Shown: positions 61,801-64,000 of the stretch, one piece after another
Position numbering within the stretch: the stretch's first letter is position 1
How the letters are laid out: each line of letters begins with the position of its first letter
DNA from: Pseudopontixanthobacter vadosimaris
Lineage (GTDB): Bacteria; Pseudomonadota; Alphaproteobacteria; Sphingomonadales; Sphingomonadaceae
NCBI RefSeq assembly: GCF_012979275.1
Contig: NZ_JABASZ010000014.1
Span: 310,001-374,000, forward strand
Length of the DNA stretch: 64,000 bases
Direction: 5' to 3'
The notes under the pieces: model-generated
Database searches by the model: none
What the model was told of the DNA's origin: nothing
Seen by the model: only the letters and a program-made list of their open reading frames with translations
Made by a program: the position numbers and the translations under genes

Positions 61801-63134
61801 GCCTGGGCAGCGTAGACCAGTGTCTCGCATTGCGCTTCGGACAGCAGGCCATCGGCCTGCCAACATGCGGGAAGGCGCGGGCAAACATCGGGCTGCGGTG
61901 CCGCGACCGAACCCATGGCGACCGATTCCACGAGCGGGGTGGGATGGACCGGAGCATCTTCGAAGGCGATGCGGCTGGGCCGGTACGGCAGGTAGATGCC
62001 TGCCTGTTCGGGCACAGGCGCGGGGTCGGCGAGGACCGAATAGGCAAGGTCGATCGCATTCGCGGTGGCTGCTGGTGTCGCGGCGAACGGCGCCACCGGC
62101 CGAACCGGCGCGCTTTGGGCCGAAGTCTTGCCAACGAGGCGCACTGGCTTGCCGAGCGGCAGGCGATGGATGTTGGCGGAGGTCTGTACGCGTGGCGGAA
62201 GCGCAGTGATAAGCTCGTGGAGCGAGATGAGGTCGGCAGTATCTCCGGTGATCGCAGGCGAGGACGCAGTCGGCGTCTTGTCGAACACAACCAGGCGAAC
62301 GGCGATCCCTGTCCCTGTCCGGCGAAACATCTGCTGCAGGCGAACATCGAGGAGCAGCGATGCTTCGTCCTGTTCCTTGGCGAAGGCGGAGGCGTCGAAG
62401 CCTTCAGGCATAATGGCGACGATCCTCGCCCGATTAGCAGCGGCCCGGATTGCACCGCGTAGGTGACGCATAGCGGTCTTACCGTCCTTGCCGCGTTCCA
62501 GGCTGTGAGCGAACGGCGGGTTCATCAGCACGGCAGACGGAACAGGGCCGCGAAGCAAGTCGGCGATCAGTTCCCCGTCATGCGCAGTGATGGTGGCCGT
62601 GGGGAAGACGTGGGCCAGACCGTCTCGTCTTGCCGGATCGATCTCGTTGAGGAGCAGCGAAGCGTTCTGGAGGCACCCCCCGAGAGCAAGGGCACCATTG
62701 CCTGCGGACGGTTCGAGCAGCGTGTCTTGCGCGCAGACAGCTGCGGCCTTCGCCATCAGCCAGGCCAGCATTGGCGGGGTCGAGAACTGCTGGAGCTCGA
62801 CCTGTGCTTCGCTGCGAACGTGCCGCGGCGGCAAGGCTGCTTCGAGCCAGTCGAACCGCGCTTCGGCTTCGTGTACATTCGTCGCCAGATCGATCCGTGA
62901 GGACTCTCGAAGCCAGAGTAGTGCGCCGATCTCGACCGCGCTGTTGTAGTCGTCGATCGTCCAGGCACCTCCCCAATCCAGAACACCGGTCTCTTCGGCG
63001 AACAGCCCGGAAATGTCGGTACGGGTAAGATGACGTCCCGAAGCAAGAAGCGCGGCAACTCGGGTGCCAATGGCATAGGCCAAGGGCTTGGACGGCAACT
63101 GCTCGCCGGCGGGAAACAGGTCTGATTGAAACAT
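58887..63134 (-). CDS. Strawberry-notch-like helicase with N-terminal methylase-like domain
   Basis: 1415 residues from M-F-Q-S-D-L-F-P. An N-terminal Rossmann-type methylase-like domain has E-P-S-A-G-N-G (141-147) and N-P-P-F (204-207). Then the SNO-type superfamily 2 helicase: G-A-G-K-G-R-Q near 478, D-E-A-H near 583, and the late R-T-N-R-T-N-Q motif VI-like element. The protein is typical of sphingomonad plasmids and elements. Proposed functions include helping incoming DNA by modifying or unwinding it and resisting restriction; this is not proved. It lies 75 bp downstream of the Toprim gene in the same direction. An upstream in-frame ATG is less likely because of the AGGAGG position. Confidence 0.85.
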   Translation of the reverse strand: MFQSDLFPAGEQLPSKPLAYAIGTRVAALLASGRHLTRTDISGLFAEETGVLDWGGAWTIDDYNSAVEIGALLWLRESSRIDLATNVHEAEARFDWLEAALPPRHVRSEAQVELQQFSTPPMLAWLMAKAAAVCAQDTLLEPSAGNGALALGGCLQNASLLLNEIDPARRDGLAHVFPTATITAHDGELIADLLRGPVPSAVLMNPPFAHSLERGKDGKTAMRHLRGAIRAAANRARIVAIMPEGFDASAFAKEQDEASLLLDVRLQQMFRRTGTGIAVRLVVFDKTPTASSPAITGDTADLISLHELITALPPRVQTSANIHRLPLGKPVRLVGKTSAQSAPVRPVAPFAATPAATANAIDLAYSVLADPAPVPEQAGIYLPYRPSRIAFEDAPVHPTPLVESVAMGSVAAPQPDVCPRLPACWQADGLLSEAQCETLVYAAQAFARDLPGQFKVSQEGTSLELSEDGHSYRQGFFLGDGTGAGKGRQIAAVIMDRWLAGERRHVWITKNEALLEDARRDWEALGGLPLDLQPLSRWKLGQPVTISEGILFVTYPTLRSGRAEDTRLDQILAWAGEDFDGVIAFDEAHAMANALGGSSIRGKAKGSEQGMAGLRLQNHLPRARVLYASATGASDIANLGYTSRLGLWGPETAFPTHEAFMTEIRAGGGAAMELVARDLKAQGLYLARALSFAGVEYDILEHSLTEAQVRIYDAYAEAWAIIHRNLEAALEATRVVDEDSGDTLNRNAKTAALSIFEGTKQRFFAQLLLSMKLPSLIPAMEVALGEEHSVVVQLVSTAEAMLDRRLADLTVEEREALDIDLSPREYVIDYLTKSFPIRLMEVFADEDGNLRSEAMSDGEGNPVFCPRAIAARDALIEQLCALPPIATALDAIIEHFGTDAVAEVTGRTRRLVLGRDGEQRLERRSPSANVAEAQSFMEGTKRILVFSDAGGTGRSYHADLGCRNQQRRVHFLLEPGWRADNAIQGLGRTNRTNQASAPLFRPVTTDVKGERRFISTIARRLDALGALTRGQRQTGGQNLFDPADNLESDYARDALTRWFQLLYDGRLEATTFGNFVERTGLRLESPDGGLTDNLPTIQRWLNRILALPIALQNAIFEEYLGLVEARIEAAREAGTLDQGLETVRVDHFTVLADELLRTDPVTRAETRLVSLEVTRHLRPLQLQRLVRMHEIGSRHAIPMRNMRSGKVALSVPARRLIADDGAVIERRRLLRPLKSANWTLEALAESHWEEIGVSAFTSAWRAEEEEAAKSPVTERVHFATGLLLPVWKRLPGDHVRVTRLVAEDGQSIIGREVLDIDLAAIADTFGLSGVTGPSAEQIGALVIASGKPLGLASHDPLTVKRSLVGGEQRLELIGFSPDRLDWYKNKGCFTEIIRYRTRLFVPVSRASSVLPALAA

Positions 63135-63209
63135 GGCAATTCGTCCTCCTAATGAAGGCATCGGGGCACGCCCTCTGCCGGATCAGGAATTCGAGAAGCC
63201 CTCTCTCCT

Positions 63210-64000
63210 CTACGGCGCCGCCTTGCGGCTCAGCCATGCTGTCAGTTCATCGTTCCAGTCGGTGTCGCGTGAGGATGGTTTGCGAACGTGGATCGTCCGT
63301 TCATCGCAGGCATAGGCGGACAGGCCACGCGAGGCAGCCAGCTCGCCGCCAGCATCGTGATCGACGAAGAGATGAAGCTCGGTCACGCTTTCGGGCACAC
63401 TAACGAGGCCGAAACGCTCATTCCCCAGGGTCGCCCAGACGGGAATGCCGGTGAGAGCATAAGCCGACATCGCGCTCTCGATTCCCTCAGCAAGGCCGAG
63501 CTTGCCAGAGGCCGGAGCGAAGAGGCGGACAGCAGATTCACCGAGCGCGCCAAGCGCGCGTTTCGGCTTGTCGAAAGCGGCCTTGGTATTGCCCGAAAGG
63601 AACGTGCGATGGACGGCGACCGGCCCCTCGTCGAGGCTGACTGCCGCGATCAGGGCGGGCAAAAAGCGGGTCCGTCCTTTTGGACCAAGCGGCGTTCGTG
63701 GATGGAAGCGGAGCGCTGGAGATGCGGCGAGGATGCCGCGGCTCTCAAGATATTCCTTTGCCGGACTGGCACGCAGTGGCTGTGCATCGCGCCAGATCCT
63801 CAGCGCTGCCGCCGAGGGTTTGCGGGTGCTGGTCGGTTCGGGGCCGTTGGTGGTCGCAGAAGCTGAAAAAAGCGCCGGTGCCTCGAATCCTTCACGCGCC
63901 AATGCAGACAACACGCTCTGCTGATCGCATCCCGCAAAGCAATGGAAGAGGATGGCCTGTCGGCCGAGCGACACACCGAGTGACGGCGTGCGATCATCAT
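63210..64000 (-). CDS. Toprim/primase-like protein (5' end outside window)
   Basis: The minus-strand frame runs open to the window edge, so the N-terminus is missing. The visible beginning D-D-R-T-P-S-L-G-V-S ... F-H-C-F-A-G-C-D matches the second half of a CHC2-type zinc finger of mobile-element primases. The Toprim domain carries L-A-E-G-I-E-S-A (metal Glu) and F-V-D-H-D-A-G-G (D-x-D). It probably primes or assists replication of the transferred strand. The C-terminus ends W-N-D-E-L-T-A-W-L. The nearest GTG (63974) is inside the zinc finger and not the start. Confidence 0.82.
   Translation of the reverse strand, partial: DDRTPSLGVSLGRQAILFHCFAGCDQQSVLSALAREGFEAPALFSASATTNGPEPTSTRKPSAAALRIWRDAQPLRASPAKEYLESRGILAASPALRFHPRTPLGPKGRTRFLPALIAAVSLDEGPVAVHRTFLSGNTKAAFDKPKRALGALGESAVRLFAPASGKLGLAEGIESAMSAYALTGIPVWATLGNERFGLVSVPESVTELHLFVDHDAGGELAASRGLSAYACDERTIHVRKPSSRDTDWNDELTAWLSRKAAP

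Noticed and set aside
61368-62462. 364-codon frame antisense to the strawberry-notch gene
   Set aside because: Shadow with Arg/Gly/Asp-rich composition and no motif.
1-64000. CRISPR arrays, rRNA, tRNA or intact insertion sequences
   Set aside because: No regularly spaced repeats, RNA gene features or transposase motifs were seen in the window; the 348-bp repeat is not an insertion sequence because it lacks terminal inverted repeats and a transposase.

Overview
The window reads as part of a conjugative mobile element (plasmid or integrative conjugative element) of a Sphingomonadales alphaproteobacterium. The Erythrobacteraceae/Sphingomonadaceae assignment is inferred from family composition and GC-rich coding style; no rRNA or species marker is present. 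The transfer backbone is F-like: the tail of TraH and full TraG at the left end, and a TrwC/TraI-type MobF relaxase plus TraD coupling protein on the minus strand at 20.6-25.9 kb. The right end (49-64 kb, mostly minus strand) is a maintenance block: SSB, DUF2493 protein, ArdC antirestriction protein, ParB-like protein, a strawberry-notch helicase with a methylase-like N-terminus, and the start of a Toprim/primase-like gene.

Accessory cargo sits between these blocks. (1) 3.6-5.7 kb: thermonuclease, two tiny coupled genes and a LexA-like S24 repressor behind a GTTC-N7-GTTC box. (2) 6.1-18.3 kb, the most striking region: a divergent unknown gene, then a same-strand cluster encoding an Mre11/SbcD-like phosphoesterase, a Rad50-like ATPase without zinc hook, a sigma-like protein, a small HTH-like protein, an IrrE-peptidase/UvrD-helicase/nuclease-like fusion, a double-ubiquitin-like/E2 fusion, a JAB-deubiquitinase/E1 fusion and a DUF6527-like protein. 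It looks like a DNA-end sensing module joined to a complete ubiquitin-like conjugation module, possibly controlled by proteolysis. (3) 18.5-20.5 kb: a HipBA-type toxin-antitoxin pair preceded by four regularly arranged ATATG-N6-CATAT sites. (4) 28.9-38.1 kb: a Gabija-like pair (GajA/GajB), a single-chain restriction-methylation enzyme and a DUF4145-like protein. (5) 38.3-46.0 kb: hydrolase, thioesterase, a tripartite EmrAB/NodT-type efflux operon with a divergent MarR regulator, and a UbiB-like kinase. (6) 46.3-48.7 kb: two overlapping tyrosine recombinases. (7) 53.8-56.6 kb: a mercury-type resistance operon (MerR, MerT, Cys-rich protein, disulfide reductase, membrane protein) with a textbook 19-bp-spacer MerR promoter.

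Two related segments (26.8-28.7 kb and 49.1-50.9 kb), each carrying a 73-residue protein, a conserved non-coding stretch and an ssb gene, flank the 22 kb defence/efflux/recombinase cargo. They share a 348-bp stretch that is exactly identical by eye. This suggests that cargo was built in by recombination between, or duplication of, ssb-linked sequence.

Together the genes describe an element that transfers as ssDNA (TraI, TraD, SSB, ArdC), maintains itself (ParB, HipBA, recombinases), and brings its host phage/plasmid defence (ubiquitin-like/Mre11 island, Gabija, restriction-modification) and metal/drug resistance. All functional assignments come from motif recognition by eye; no database search was run.
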